A DNA stretch of 64,000 nt, taken from positions 941,417 to 1,005,416 of the forward strand of contig JANAVB010009599.1 in NCBI GenBank assembly GCA_029216955.1. The letters run 5' to 3'. Every line of letters begins with the position of its first letter. The stretch's first letter is position 1. The notes beneath the pieces were generated by a model. The model searched no databases. It had not been told where the DNA came from and saw nothing but the letters and a program-made list of their open reading frames with translations. Source of the DNA: Iris pallida (lineage: Eukaryota; Streptophyta; Magnoliopsida; Asparagales; Iridaceae). This document shows positions 1 through 13,071 of the stretch, in pieces. The position numbers were made by a program, and so were the translations under genes.

Positions 1-590
1 ACTGATCCCAAGTGGCCCTCCCTCTCGCAAATAACGGCTCATTCTGGAACCAAACTCCTGTCAAATCTATCAGCAGAAATCCCGCTGCCTCGACCTGGAG
101 GTCATCCGGCATCCTAACTCCAAGAAGCTTCCTCTCTACCGAGTCTAGCCAGTCATCTGCAACTACTATGCCCTCAGTCCCTGAGAACTCCTTGGGGTTC
201 AGACCCATGAAGTCCTTGATCATCCTCGCTCTCTGCCTTGGCTCTACAGGTGGTGGGACCACGGTAGGTTCCTCAGAACGCTCCATGCTCTGGCGGAGTA
301 GGGTAGTCTGCTCCTGATTCGTTGTTAGGAACCCCTGGATCAGAGTGAGCAGTTGGTTCCCGTCGAGTATGACGGAAGCCTGGGTAGGTATAGTGATAGA
401 GGGTGGTGGAAGTATCGGGTCCTGCTGGGACTGCAATGTGGAAGGGGGTGGAGGCATCTGGGTTTGTAGATTTGTGGAGTGGGGGAGTGGTAGGTGGAGG
501 TGGAGGTGTATCAGTCAACTGGTCAGCTGACTGGATGGGGAGTGTGCCATTCTCAGGTGTGACATACTGGGATGAACGAGTAAGCACCAT
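1..590 (-). pseudogene. Ty3/gypsy gag, 5' part, frameshifted (element A)
   Basis: The reading starts at the ATG complementary to 588-590 (MVLTRSSQ...), runs through a proline-rich N-terminal segment and then loses frame: the 273-590 frame stops at 273. The retrotransposon-gag homology continues in another minus frame across 1 to about 420. It contains the typical block with ...VVADDWLDSVERK... and ...VWFQNEPLF.... The frame change lies in the proline-rich part, roughly 420-520, so this copy cannot make full Gag. Gag would package the element RNA into cytoplasmic particles. Placement fits: 218 bp further right is a primer-binding site followed by the LTR boundary, so this is the 5' end of a minus-strand element continuing off the left edge. 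Family level is secure; the exact frameshift position is not. Confidence 0.85.
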
Positions 591-807
591 CTAATTACAA
601 TAAAAAGGACTTATAAGGACTTGTTAAAGTAAGCAATCATAGACAAGGAAATCTAATTATAATAGCAAGCATGTGATGTATTTCCTATGTTGTAATCCTA
701 GCATTCCTCTAGGTGTTCTAAGCGTCATTCCTAATGTTGTCAAATTACCTTAAGTTCCTAATTGCAGGCATGCTTGGTACAATAACGTAACCAAACAATT
801 TAGTCTC

Positions 808-825
808 GACCTGCATGGGCCACCA
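808..825 (-). other. Primer-binding site, tRNA-Ile(AAU) type (element A)
   Basis: The plus strand reads GACCTGCATGGGCCACCA. As I recall it, this is the 3' T-stem, acceptor strand, discriminator and CCA of plant tRNA-Ile(AAU). On the minus strand it is TGGTGGCCCATGCAGGTC, starting 9 nt after the LTR end at 835. Minus-strand DNA synthesis would start here. Confidence 0.85.
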
Positions 826-884
826 CTAAAAACTTGTCACGACCCGCTACCCAATTTGTTGGGCCGGGCCGAGTCATGTCCAGC

Positions 885-906
885 CTGCGCTTGAGATAAA
901 GCGCAG
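885..906 (-). other. U5 stem-loop, LTR of element A
   Basis: CTGCGCTT pairs perfectly with AAGCGCAG around a 6-nt loop, 50 nt inside the LTR end. CAGC (881-884) can pair with GCTG (910-913) as an outer stem. It occupies the same place as hairpins of different sequence in the other LTRs of the window. Confidence 0.7.
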
Positions 907-2748
907 TAAGCTGTCCTAAAGACAACAGGATAAGACTAAATGTGCTAACAGTTCTATAAGTGAATAAAAGTCATAAATGCTCCAAATACAAAAGTCGTCT
1001 CATATAGTAATAAGTCCAAGTACAAGTCTGACATGTAAAACTGAATACATGTCCAGTTATAAAATACGTAGTCTAATACATGACTACACTAAATATCCCA
1101 AGCAACTATGCAAACTAGACGAGTTTTCCTGCAGGAATATCCTCGTAAGGCAAAGCCTGGTCCTCGGCAGTATCTCCATAATATGAGTCACAGAGCAACT
1201 CCTCCTCAGTAAAGATACCTACAACGTTATCCTGTCAGGACTGGAGCTAGTACTGAATCTAACAAACATATAATACTGATCATGTGATGAAAAGAAATGA
1301 CATATCATGTTTATCCGGTTTTTAGTTACATTTTATCATGGCAATAATTTATTGTTTTAAAGTTTAAAACTGTAGTAGGTGAGTGATCAGTCAATAGGTA
1401 ATCAGGATGTACAGTGGTACATATCAATTTTCTGAAGTGTACATACGTACACTTAACGGCATCGGTGTACATCCATACACAAACACGGGACCAGACATAC
1501 GATACAGATACATATAGAATGTAACGGTGCTCGATAAATACATACGGAGAAGGGGGCCATGATCACGTACACTACTAGCAGTTTTTCCTTAACCCGTTAT
1601 TTAAGCATGTGAGAAATATAAAAAGTATCCTAAACATGGCAGAGACTGAAAGTAATACAACATGTAAAGTTCTAACTTGCTATCCCAAGGATCAGCATTT
1701 AACATGGTTGGTGAATCATAGTTTATGGTTTATAGCAGTATGTAAAGTTTGTAGAAAGTACTTGTCTCTAGCAAAGCAAGCTGCGATAAAAATGCTATAG
1801 ATGCCTGATAACTCGTCACTGTAGAAATAAATACATAAACTTAGTTTTTACACTAAGCTAGAACACTAAGACACTAATTGGTGCAACACGACTTGTGACT
1901 GGGCACCTAGCCAAAATGATGACTTTAGCATAGGAGACCAATATGGGGTGACACAATACTATAACTAACTTTCTAGGGTCTTTACACTAGTGAGGGGTGA
2001 GTTTAAATACGGCTATAATCCAAAATAACACAAAAGTTGCAAGTCGTAATTATTCAATAAATAAATCAAATAAACATTGTGTTCTAACAATTTTTGAGAT
2101 AGACAAAAAGCTTAATTTTACATAAAATAAATTACCAAAATGATCCTTGTTAATTATAGAAATTTATTATAATTTTTCTGGAATTTATTAACCAGTACAA
2201 GTATTTTATAAAAATCAGTTTTCATAAGTACACAGAAAGTGAGTTCTGGTTTCATATGCCAAAACAGTGGCAAAAGAGTAAATTAAATACTGTAAAAATT
2301 ACGATAAATTAGCTAAATTAACATAGTATCTAAATACTATTTTTCCAGAATTTTAACAGTAATTATAGTATTTTTAGAAACTCAAAAACAACATGGTACA
2401 CAATCTAAAATTAAATAATTAATTATCTGTATATTTTGTCCATGTACATAATTTGAACCAAAGTTCAAATACAGGACCCAAGGCCATGAATCAAGTCCAA
2501 TATCACTTGTACAGGTCTTGAGTGTGAAAACACATTTGGGCCCAAAAACCCATGCTAGGCTTGGACACCAAATGGTTGCAGTAATTAAAATACACAAAAA
2601 TACAAAGACGTAAAAATACATAATAAATATTAATATTTTAACTATGTGAAATTATACATAGTAGTCACATAAATATGACAAGTAAATGTACATATATTAA
2701 AGTATAATATATGCACAATATTACGTAAATTACATAGGCTAAATAGTT

Positions 2749-3006
<258 letters not shown>

Positions 3007-3082
3007 AAATATATATATAAGAAATAAGTATATATATACATATACGTATATAAATAATATATATATAACAGTAAATATATAT

Positions 3083-3117
<35 letters not shown>

Positions 3118-3170
3118 ATAACAGTAATTATAATATATATAATAGTATATACATACATACACATATACAT

Positions 3171-3181
3171 GTATATATATA

Positions 3182-3276
<95 letters not shown>

Positions 3277-3301
3277 ATATATATATATTTTTTTATATAT
3301 A

Positions 3302-3397
<96 letters not shown>

Positions 3398-3399
3398 AT

Positions 3400-3442
<43 letters not shown>
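3171..3442. repeat. (AT)n microsatellite array
   Basis: Second long (AT)n stretch in the same LTR, with short TTTT-interrupted units near 3270-3310. A weaker AT-rich part (3004-3170) joins it to the previous array. A third array lies at 3748-3800. Confidence 0.95.
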
Positions 3443-3452
<10 letters not shown>

Positions 3453-3462
3453 AATATATATA

Positions 3463-3664
3463 TATAATTAAAACAAAAGAAAATAAAATAAAAAGAAAAT
3501 AAAACAAAAACAACAGAGCCTAAGGCTCAAACTCGGGCCATTGAGCGCACGGGGGGGGGGGGATTAAAACAAAAGAAAATAAAATAAAAAGAAAATAAAC
3601 AAAAACAACAGAGCCTAAGGCTCAAACTCGGGCCACTGAGCGCACGGGGGGGGGGGGGGGGGGG
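3463..3664. repeat. Tandem ~98-bp duplication ending in poly-G
   Basis: Two near-identical units each consist of an A-rich part (ATTAAAACAAAAGAAAATAA...), then GAGCCTAAGGCTCAAACTCG and GAGCGCAC, then a G tract of 12 (3551-3562) or 19 (3646-3664). The flank 3675-3703 is the approximate inverted complement of the unit's GC part, so the end can fold back. Confidence 0.85.
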
Positions 3665-3744
3665 TTTAAACTCGTGCGCTAACCAGTGGGCCAACTCGGC
3701 TCTGTGTTAGGAAAAGGATTTCGTTTAATTTATTTAGGTATTAG

Positions 3745-3805
<61 letters not shown>

Positions 3806-4247
3806 ATAAAACAATCATGTGTCCTGACAGTTAAGGATACAGGAGTCTAAGTGTCTGGGTCATTTACGACACGCACGACACGAGTTTGCTACGTCCACAC
3901 TCACCAATAGAGTCGTCGTGTGTTGGCGAGTCCCATAAGTGAAAACGAGACACAATAGGACACGTAAAACAAACTGACACGTACGTGTCCGACTTCTCGA
4001 TGGATTTCGAGGGTGCTCGACGGCGGCAGAGGCGACGTGGTCGCGACGGAGTGGTGGCGATCGACTCGCCTCGTCGCGACGAACTTGTCGACGGTGGTGG
4101 TTGGGGGTGGCGTCTGTCGGGGAAGCGGAGCTGGGTAGATGGCCGGAGTTAGGGTTTCTGTTAGGGGTTTGGGGAAGAATTAGGGCTGTGGGGCGTCGAT
4201 GGTGGTCGGAGGGGTTTTTCTAGGGTTAGGGCTGAGTCTAGGGTTTG

Positions 4248-4254
4248 TTTTATA
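4248..4254 (-). promoter_or_regulatory. TATA-like box, LTR of element A
   Basis: The minus strand reads TATAAAA, just upstream (in the LTR sense) of the GC-rich block holding AAACCCTAA-type leader sequence (about 4140-4240). The placement suits the U3/R border. Confidence 0.45.
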
Positions 4255-4678
4255 GGGAAGGAAGGTCGGTTGGGGCGTCGTGCTGGCCGGAAATGGCGGG
4301 GACAGGTCGGCCGGTCGTCGGTCAGTCGAGTCGTCGGGGGTGGGTAGATTTAGGATTTTTCATTTAGGTCCCTGTAGTTTAGGTAATTGCACACAGGCCC
4401 TAACAGTGTCTAAATGCAAATTAAAATTTACATTCCGCATTAAAAATAATTAACTAATTGCAAACTGACTTCTAGACAATTCAATAAATTGCAGATTGAT
4501 ATAAAAACAATTCTAAATATTACAAAATGATATTTTTGTATTTAAAACTCATTTAAAAATCATTTAAAAATTGTAGAAAAATTCCTAAAATCATATTAAA
4601 ATATTTTAAGGCTAAATATGACATTATAAATTAATTAACACTACTTAAATAAATTTTTGAAAAATAGGGGCTCATACA

Positions 4679-6042
4679 AGTCATGTCCATAGCTCGTCCA
4701 GTTTTGTAACTGCTTGAGTCTCTAAAACCCTAGTCATAGCAGTTACGAACATCTACCGTCATACGACTTTAGAGATGGCAGTCCATAAGTCGTAGCCCTA
4801 GCAAAATATCTCAAACGTGTAGTGTGAGTGTCATGGCCCAAGGAGATATAAGGATATCCCCCAATAAGAAGGTAGTCCGCTAAAACTAAGTTAACATGCA
4901 TATAGTAAAGTAAAACGACTAATAGAGTCGCTTGCACCCAAGTGAGGCTTGGACGCACAGTTTATAACAAAGGAAACTAACAATATGAAGCAAAGTAAAT
5001 AAATGCTGAAAATAAATAATATGACAGTAAATTAGCAAGGTATACTTGCCTGAGTCCTGAGCACTGTGGTGGCGAAGATCAGACAGGAAAGTAGGTGGAA
5101 CAACGGCTGTCGAGGAACTAAGGTCCAAACAAACATCTCCGGATGCTGAAAATAGTCTATTATCTAATTATAATTAATACTGTACCTACTAGATTTATTT
5201 AATAAATTTTAAATTAGGATATGGTATATATTTTCGTATCAGCTTTCCGAAAAACTAAACGGATCGCATTTTCGTGCTCGAAATCTCCCGAAATCACAAA
5301 AATACTAAAACACGTTTATTTTTGAAACACGTTTATTTTTGTGACACTAGATACTCAAACAGTTTTGTAGAAATCAATAGAACAAATTTTGTCTATTAAA
5401 ATATGTTTCTGGAAAGCTTACCTCGATACGCTTCTTTTATAAAAAAAACTGGAGGCAAAACGGAGTTCGGAGCTAGGAGATATCGTCGTTCCAAGTTGCT
5501 CTTGCTACTAAAAAGCGGGATTGAATTCTAATGACGAATTTTAGAGTTTCTATTGGACTAAAAATAATTTCAAATTATGGCTGATAGAAGGAGGATGTAT
5601 TAGGTTTATATAGGTATTTATTTTAGATTTATCTCCTAAATTAGATAGGATTTGATTTAAATAAATTTGGAGTTTGCTTTGGTAGGATATGATATAGATA
5701 GAGATGTTTTCCTAGTAGAAGTAGGATTAGTATTTATTTAAAATATTGTTTATATTTATCTAAATCATTTATAACATTATTTAAAATTACTATAGATAAT
5801 AAATAGGGTTAATATTTATTTAAACAACCTTCATCTAATCTCATTTATACAAGTTGAAATATTTAATACTAATTTGACATTTATTCTATATTATGTAAAT
5901 AGTGTACAATATAAGTAACAAGTAAAAAGTAATAAAATTTATGAAATAAATGCTAAAATTTTGAGAAAAATTGTATAATATAGTTTAGATCCTTAATGTA
6001 CTAGAAAAATAACTTTATATATTTTTATACTAAATTCACTAA
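4679..6042 (-). repeat. LTR remnant of element B (left part)
   Basis: This is LTR-derived DNA without a gene. The stretch around 5220-5500 (ACGGATCGCATTTTCGT and following) closely resembles 35060-35290 in the LTR of element G, and 5045-5150 resembles 8820-8920 of another LTR. A minus TATA motif CCTATATAAA lies at 5605-5614. The left end is cut by insertion of element A (5 bp after A are AGTCA), and the right end by the solo LTR starting at 6043. It resumes at 19834. Confidence 0.55.
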
Positions 6043-6092
6043 TGTCACGACCCGCACCTGTATAGGGGTACGAGCACGTAACAACGCCCAGC

Positions 6093-6115
6093 CTACGCCG
6101 CAGTGTCGGCGGTAG
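6093..6115 (-). other. U5 stem-loop, solo LTR
   Basis: CTACGCCG and CGGCGGTAG pair around the loop CAGTGT, 50 nt from the LTR end. Outer CAGC/GCTG-type pairing is only partly kept here. Confidence 0.65.
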
Positions 6116-8107
6116 AACGTTGTTCTAGGTCGCTATCTAACCAACAACTCACGCTATTATATAATGTACTTGTCAAAATCTCAACTCCGAACGGAGGACA
6201 GGTATAGATAGAATGTAATCTCAATCACAGTCTAAGCACGATATGATAACACAGAAGATTATAACTAAGACTAAATAACAGAAATAAAACCAACAACTAA
6301 ATAATATAATCTCAGACAATCTCAACTACAAAACTCAACTTATATACAACTCCAGTTCTAAAACATAAAAGCTAAACAAAACAACTAGCTAATCTCCCGA
6401 TCACTCCTGAGTGTCGGGGCCATAGGTAGCTAAGCCATCTCCTGGTCAGTAATATGTAGGGCATGTGTCCTCAGGGCAATCATCTGTAAAATTTTCAACA
6501 GGTCCAGTCATGACAGGAACGAGTACAACTCATCAAGAAAACCCAAGTAATGACAGAGAACTATAAAGCAGTTATAGACAGTTTTATTGATGAATATGGC
6601 AGTTTATATACAGGTGATGGTATGGAGAACAAATAAGATACAAGGAAGGTAAGTAACTAAAACAAGAGAAAAATGATGGCAATGAAGACTGTAAAATAAA
6701 TCTAGCTGAACTAAAGTAACATAATAAGTCCAGGCAGTAAATATAAAACAAGTGTAAAACTACTATAAATCCAGTACGAGATGAATCTAATATAAGATAA
6801 ATCCAGTACAAGATGATTCTAGATAGTGATCAAGAATCCAGGTGAGTTCAGCTATTCTAACAGTGTGTTTTAAAATACCGAGATCGACATGTAAACGACT
6901 GTAGGTAATAAAGCGCATCACACACCTGGCCGGGTGTGAGATGGCTATCATTCCAGTAGATTCCAGTTAGGAGATTCCAGATTGGGGTATGTCTACATGT
7001 CTTACTCTAGTATTTTCTCGCCCCGCAATACAAATGAATCCAGAATTCGACACGAGAATCGAGATGAGTCCAGCCAAAATTTGATGATTCCAGAAATAGA
7101 TTCCGGAATGATTCTAGTGATTCCAGTAATAGAGGCCAGATAAGTAAGGTATGTATGTCGCATACATGAATCCAGAAATATCCATACGTGTTGTAACAGA
7201 GAATCACATAAAACTAACTATAACTGAAGTACAGTAATTGATAATTAAATGAGAGAACTATCAGAGAATGTACTCGCATGATACTTTGAAAAGAGTAGTG
7301 TATGTCTGCAACAGAGTCACAATATCCTAAATAGAGAAATATGGGTTATAATATGTTTAAAAATAAGACAGTTGAAGTTTATGATGCATCTACATGATTT
7401 CTAGGACAATCTATGTCAAAGTCAACTCTAAGTCAAACCTGGTCAACTGTCTAGGCCAAACTAGGTCCAAGTCAAACTTGGTCAACTCTGGGTCAACTCA
7501 AGTCAGCTACACTAGGCAAACTAGGTCAATTGATCACTTCTAGACTCAATGTTGACTTTTGGTCAACTCTAGTCAATCTTGAACTATTGGGTCAAACCTG
7601 GGTCAATTCTAGGGTTGTGGTCAACTAGTCAAACTTAGCTAATTAGGTCAACTAGGCTATTCCACCCCTATTACTAAGGTAAAATCAACTACCTTGCTAA
7701 TCTTGGCTACCCTCATATATAATCCATACCCTCATATATACGAATACTCATAAACAAATACCATTACTTATTCTAAGATATCATATATACCTACATCATG
7801 TATAGCCTAAGGGGTATTGGTTAACATTGAACTCTTGGCCAAACTTCTAGGGCTATCTCAAACCATAGCTTAAACTTCAATCCTAACATATGCATACAAT
7901 AACCACTCTAAGAGGCCTATCCACAAACTTATCATATATGTAACTCGATTTCCAACTATGCATATTACACCTATATATTCTATATATAAAACCCCTAATA
8001 ATACACAACCATTAATATTCATATATCTATAATGTATACACAATTGGGTAACTGGTATATATAGTATCTACCATACAATAGGGTAGAGCACATGAAAGGA
8101 TAGGTCT

Positions 8108-8112
8108 GAACC
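8108..8112. other. Target-site duplication GAACC (left)
   Basis: Five bases GAACC precede the element at 8113 and recur at 16853-16857 directly after its other end. Confidence 0.95.
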
Positions 8113-8161
8113 TGTCACGACCCGCATCCTCTTTTCGGATACGAGACGTGTCCAAGCCAGC

Positions 8162-8184
8162 CTACGCCGCAGAGTCGGCGGTAG
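8162..8184 (-). other. U5 stem-loop, 3' LTR of LARD-like element
   Basis: CTACGCCG / CGGCGGTAG stem with loop CAGAGT, and outer CAGC/GCTG pairing (8158-8161 with 8189-8192). The 5' LTR copy at 13121-13143 has CGACGGTAG, in which one G-C pair becomes a wobble pair. Confidence 0.65.
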
Positions 8185-10450
8185 AACGCTGTCAAGCCCG
8201 CAAGAAATAAATGCTCAAGAAACAACATTTGCTGCTCATTCACAATTCTAAATTTATTACAACATGTAAATCATTTAAAATTAAAAGAAAAACAAGATTT
8301 TACAATAAGTGAAATTGGTACATCTGCTATCTATTTCTAGGTTTGACTTCAGCATACCCAAGCCTCCTAGTGCTAAGAATGATCGTGGCTAAACCTGAAA
8401 AAATATTGGTTATCCAGTCAAGATTGGAACAAGTACACAAACCGACGACAATGCAAAACACAATAGAATTAACAAGACATGAAAATAGCATATGAGATAT
8501 GAAAGCTGTAAGAAAACTGATGACATAGCACGATAGAGAAGTAAACAAGGAAAAACTAATAAAAGACATCTATCTAGGTGGTGTAAAATATCTGTTTCGA
8601 CATGTGGACGGCTAGGGGATAAATAAGGCACACTGCACGTGTCGTGCGCAGCGGCTAGCATTCACGAGAGACACTGGGATAATTCTGGGTAGTCCACATG
8701 TTTACTAAGATATTTCCCCTCCCGACTACTCCGTGTGACGAGCGTGTCAACAAGCAGTAAGATATATGTATAGACATGAAATGAAAAGACTACTATGAAT
8801 CGGAAAGCAATCAGAAAGTGCACTTGCCTGAGGTCCTTAGCTGGAGAAACCAATAACACTATACCACTCACGAGCCACAATCAGTCAACACATGCAGAAG
8901 TATCCGGATGCTGAAATAAATAGTATCAATAGTCTCAGAATAGTCAAATTAGCTAGGATTGCCTGTCCTCAAGTCCAATTCTGGACACATGGGCAAAACG
9001 GTAATTTTGGGCAAAAACGGTGTCCGCCGTTGGACCCGCTTTGTACCGAAAAGCGTGCCAGAGTCAACGGTCTCTAAAGTCGTCAAAGTACATGTCTACG
9101 GATTCAGTTTTCTGATACGAACCCAACCGTATGTCCAGAGTTGGATTCCGGCGGGCCGTGCACAAAATTGTCCGTCGAATTCTGAATTTACTATTCACCT
9201 GCTTGTGGAATTCCTTTCTACGAAAATTATATCAATCATCCGTTAATATTATATCTATATCTATACTTAAAATATTCCTAATTATCTTAAATAAGTTACA
9301 TTAGCAACTATATTATTTGCGGTTAGTATGGTTTATATAATTACCATAAAGTGAAGGGCCTAAATAAAATTATACAAAACAACTCCAAACACTTTCTGGA
9401 TCAAAGTGTACCAAAAGGGTCATGGTCCCACGTGGGTGATTTGTAATGATTGGCTTTTCTTTCTAAAGGATAAATATTATATGTGAATAATACATAAAAA
9501 AGAAAGAACATAGCCACTTTTCCTTTGCATGCACAATGGCATAGGTGCCAACGTGCACTGCCATATTTTCTCTTGTGCACACTTCTTCTCTTCATTTTTT
9601 TTAGCAAAATCCTACGTGAATAGTGTTGCATGCTATACTCAATTACTCCTACTTAATAATCCAATTTAACTATATGTATTTATTTGTGTAGAACTTCAAT
9701 GCTTGCATCTCTGCATGCACTAGCTAAGCATCATTGAATATCGACAAAGTGATATATATTTATAAATGCATTTAACTGGCGCTAATGAATGCCATTATAT
9801 CAAAATTTCTAATTGTTGTGCTAGGCTTCCATCAACTACATTAGTTATTCATATTACTAATCTATAGTACCAAAGCTATCCTTTTCTTAACTAAGGTGAA
9901 CTGCTATTTCTCTATCTACTACTAATATAGGGAGCAATGAGAGGAGGATTACCGCTACTTCTGTTGCTTCTAAACACCCATTCACGCTTCAGCGCTCACG
10001 GCTTGGCCCGCTCCCGGAATTGATGTGCCGGTGGATGATGGCGGGGGTGTGCGGGGCTGTTTCGACGTGGCCGTGCAGCCCTCCAAGTCGAGTTCGGCCG
10101 GCCGGCTACAGAGTGGTTGGACAGGCGCTCGAGCACAACTAATCACCAAAGGATGGGTTAAGGTTGGTCTTCATATCGATAAGTTCGTGATGTTGTAGCA
10201 ATTCTGGCCTGCGCGCCTTGCATCCCCGGTTCGACGAGGAGTCGTCAAATATGTTGAGAGAGCATCGCTGGCCCAAGAGTATTGTTGGCATGGTGTCAGC
10301 GGAAGCGCGGGTAAGGTCGTCAAGAAGGTTTGATGGGAGCGGTTGCAAGGAACTTATGGAGAGTCTATTCAACGTTGGCATCCTCCGGCGATGGCGAGAT
10401 GACAACACGTGGAGGGTTGGCAGTTTCTTTGATCGGAGATGATGGCATGG

Positions 10451-10783
10451 TTACGGCAATCCACGACATTCACTCTGTCCCTCCCGCTTTCTTAGCAAGG
10501 CCCCACGGCCCGACGAACATCGCAGCAGTCCCATCCTCATCGGAGAACCCGACGACGCCTTTCCCGGAAACCAAACTGACCTCTCTCTCTCTTGAGAATT
10601 CGGAGTGGGGATCGGGTAGAAGGCCAAGTTGGTATAGTCGAGGAGCAAGAGCTCCTCCGATCGGTGCTGCGGGAGGATGGAAAAGGGATGGACGTTGGAT
10701 GGGGTCACGTTGAAGTCATGGACGGTGGATTCCGAGTATCCGAACTCCAGAACCAGCTCCGAAGCAACTGCGGAAGAAATCAA
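10451..10783 (-). other. Leader-like open frame in LARD LTR, unidentified
   Basis: A 110-codon minus frame beginning MISSAVASELVLEFGYSEST lies just downstream of a CCATATAAGG motif and an AAACCCTAACG / CTTCTTCCTCCTCTTCC stretch, which looks like a plant gene 5' leader. The same start recurs at 15747 in the other LTR, but that frame ends after 82 codons (15499-15747) because the sequences differ by a short indel near 10600/15556. I recognise no domain. It could be a captured host first exon, or only GC-rich sequence with chance frames. I do not claim a protein. Confidence 0.3.
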
Positions 10784-10853
10784 GAGGAAGAGGAGGAAGA
10801 AGGGTGATATTATAGCTAGGTTTTGGTAGCGTTAGGGTTTTCTTTGGCAGCAG

Positions 10854-10863
10854 CCTTATATGG
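10854..10863 (-). promoter_or_regulatory. TATA/CArG-like motif CCATATAAGG (3' LTR)
   Basis: The sequence fits both a TATA box and the perfect CArG consensus CC(A/T)6GG bound by MADS-domain proteins. It precedes the GC-rich leader-like block on the minus strand. The identical motif is at 15818-15827 in the 5' LTR, where transcription of the element would start. Confidence 0.5.
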
Positions 10864-11888
10864 AGGGAGGATTGGACTTGGGCTAGGAAAGTTTGTGAAG
10901 GGTTGGGCTGGGCAGTATTTGAGATCCATTACTAACCAATATTAACTATGGGCTTATGACCAAATGCTAGTCATTAAAATATATACAAGCTTGGAGGCCC
11001 TAGGTTATATAGGATGGGAAATTGGAAGGAATTGAATTAAGTGTACAGTAATAATATGTAAGGGACAAATATTGAATAGGTCTAATAAATTTAAGTCGTT
11101 TCACATTAATACTACAATAAAACCATCATAGCAATGAGCAATAAAACATATATGAACTACTAAGGGCAAAAATAGCATGTGAAGAGCATTATGCTTATGG
11201 GATCCAGAGGTCTACAAATACGACTCTGTATGAAAGGTATGCCAGTGCAATACAATACTCCTTGAAAGAGTGTAAACAATGTTACAGTGATAAAACCATA
11301 TTAATATCTTCCAAGATGATATTCCAAACCTTTTACAATGGTATGTACCTATAAACCAAATTAAGTGTTCCTGAGCTCAAAAGACTTTCAATCATAAGCA
11401 TTCATCTTAGCATTCATATTTAAGTAAAATTAGGAGTGTGCAATAGGGCAAGGTTCTTAGGCCTATAATAATGAATGTATAGTTGCTATTTTGTTTAGGG
11501 TCTGTTTATCAAGATTTATATTCCTTTTGCGTAGATGTTATCAATATTGTAAAAGATGCTAGGCACTAGTCGGACATGCACCGAGTCTTCTACAAGTTAA
11601 TAAATTCTAATAGTAAATAATTTAAAACTATTTATAATGGTCATGTCACAGCTTATCCTGGTTTTCCTAGTTGGGACTCTCCCATGGCTTGGCCTTCCCT
11701 ACCATGGCTAAAACACTAATCAAGGCGCGCCACTGCACTATCCGTGACATGTTTCCCCATCATCTTATACTCCAAATCTCAACCATGACAAAAGTCATCT
11801 ACCGTAATAATAATTAAATAGCTATTTATAAATTTCTAAAAAAATACCATTTACATCAAAATAAAAAAATTCGGGAAGGGAAGCTACA

Positions 11889-11903
11889 AATCTACCCACC
11901 TTA
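11889..11903 (-). other. Polypurine tract of LARD-like element
   Basis: Directly inside the 3' LTR the minus strand reads TTAAGGTGGGTAGATT, preceded by AATTTCGAGGACGAAATT-type sequence. This is the usual second-strand priming site position. Confidence 0.65.
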
Positions 11904-13045
11904 AAAATAATTTCGTCCTCGAAATTCTAATTCATGACTATCCCGTAAAATTCAAAGTCTACTATCACCTTAACCTTCTCAAATTTAATTCCTCGAAAAT
12001 AGTTTATATCCTCCTCCTAATCATTTTGTAGCTACAAAGTTTCGAGGGCTTCTACCCACCTTTGGTCACACTACTCCCTTGAAACACAGGTCACCAAAAT
12101 CATATAATCTTCTACTAGTGACCAATAACTCTACCAACATATATCTAGGCATATGGCATCTGGGATCCTCTCCTATCTATCAATTACGAGTTTTCGTCTT
12201 TCCAATTAGGGAAAGGCAAAACAATAAAGAGCTCGAGAGAGATGTCATTGAATACAACTTACGTGATTCAAAGGCGAATGTATAATTCAAACGGAATTGT
12301 CAAAGCAGTCGTGGATGAGATCCTAGAGACCACTACATCTCAATCCACATAGGGTAATTAGATAAAGAGCGAACCAAATGCATCATGGTTGATCAGACCG
12401 TAATACAATGATTCTGATTAGACAATATGTTAGCGGGCGTCCCCAATAAACGTATGTCTTGAATCAAGCTCGATAAAAGAGTAAGCTTGCAAAACTAGGC
12501 TGTAATAGCAGCGTTGGTCAAGATAGTCAAAATACGAGTACGCGAGATTTTTGAAAGGAGGAATAAGTAGTTCGAGTTTTGAGAGAATCAAAATCTAACT
12601 CGAAATTTATACACAAATAATAGAATCAGAAATTATAAACTAACTCCTTACAGCAAAAGAGAATTTTAAAATAGGCAATTCTAACTTATGATATAAGATT
12701 TATATCTAATAAAGCAAAAGAAATTTAAACAGTTCATCAAGGTTAAAGCTTTAATTCTAGGTAAGCCTAACATAGCAAGCGAATAGTATATCCACATAGG
12801 GTCATGTCGTCATATCAAAGTAAGAGTGTACCTATAGGGTTCTAGCAAGCAATCAAAATTCTAAATTGTATGGCCATTCTAACATCCTTAACTACCCAAC
12901 GGTCAATTTGAACAAGGGCCTCCTAGTCCTAGTCATTATCCTAAATCATTTTAATTCCTAGTTTGTGAATGAGCATTTCCTGGTCGCAGGCTCGCAATAG
13001 TACGACTAACGTACCATCACGAGTTCGCAATATTTTGTGAAAACT

Positions 13046-13063
13046 GACCTGCATGGGCCACCA
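13046..13063 (-). other. Primer-binding site, tRNA-Ile type (LARD-like element)
   Basis: Plus GACCTGCATGGGCCACCA, an exact 18-nt match to the PBS of element A, 8 nt from the 5' LTR (13072). Confidence 0.85.
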
Positions 13064-13071
13064 CAGAAACT

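Larger units (their letters stand above)
8113..11888 (-). repeat. 3' LTR of LARD-like element
   Basis: 3776 bp, TGTCACGACCCG...GAAGCTACA on plus. It is collinear with 13072-16852. The GC-rich block 9990-10810 holds several open frames in both directions, none recognisable. The rest is AT-rich without genes. Confidence 0.93.
11889..13071 (-). other. Internal region of LARD-like element, no coding
   Basis: 1183 bp with no convincing gene; the longest frame is a 68-codon one on plus (12079-12285) without family features. The left end carries TTTCGTCCTCGAAATT-type sequence shared with the ends of other gypsy elements in the window. The right end carries the PBS. Confidence 0.8.

Noticed and set aside
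808..825. Possible tRNA-Ile gene
   Set aside because: Only the 3' 18 nt including CCA are present and always next to an LTR end; plant tRNA genes do not encode CCA. It is a primer-binding site.
10139..10408. 89-codon minus frame conserved in both LARD LTRs (15101-15370)
   Set aside because: Conservation only reflects LTR identity; no start context or domain.
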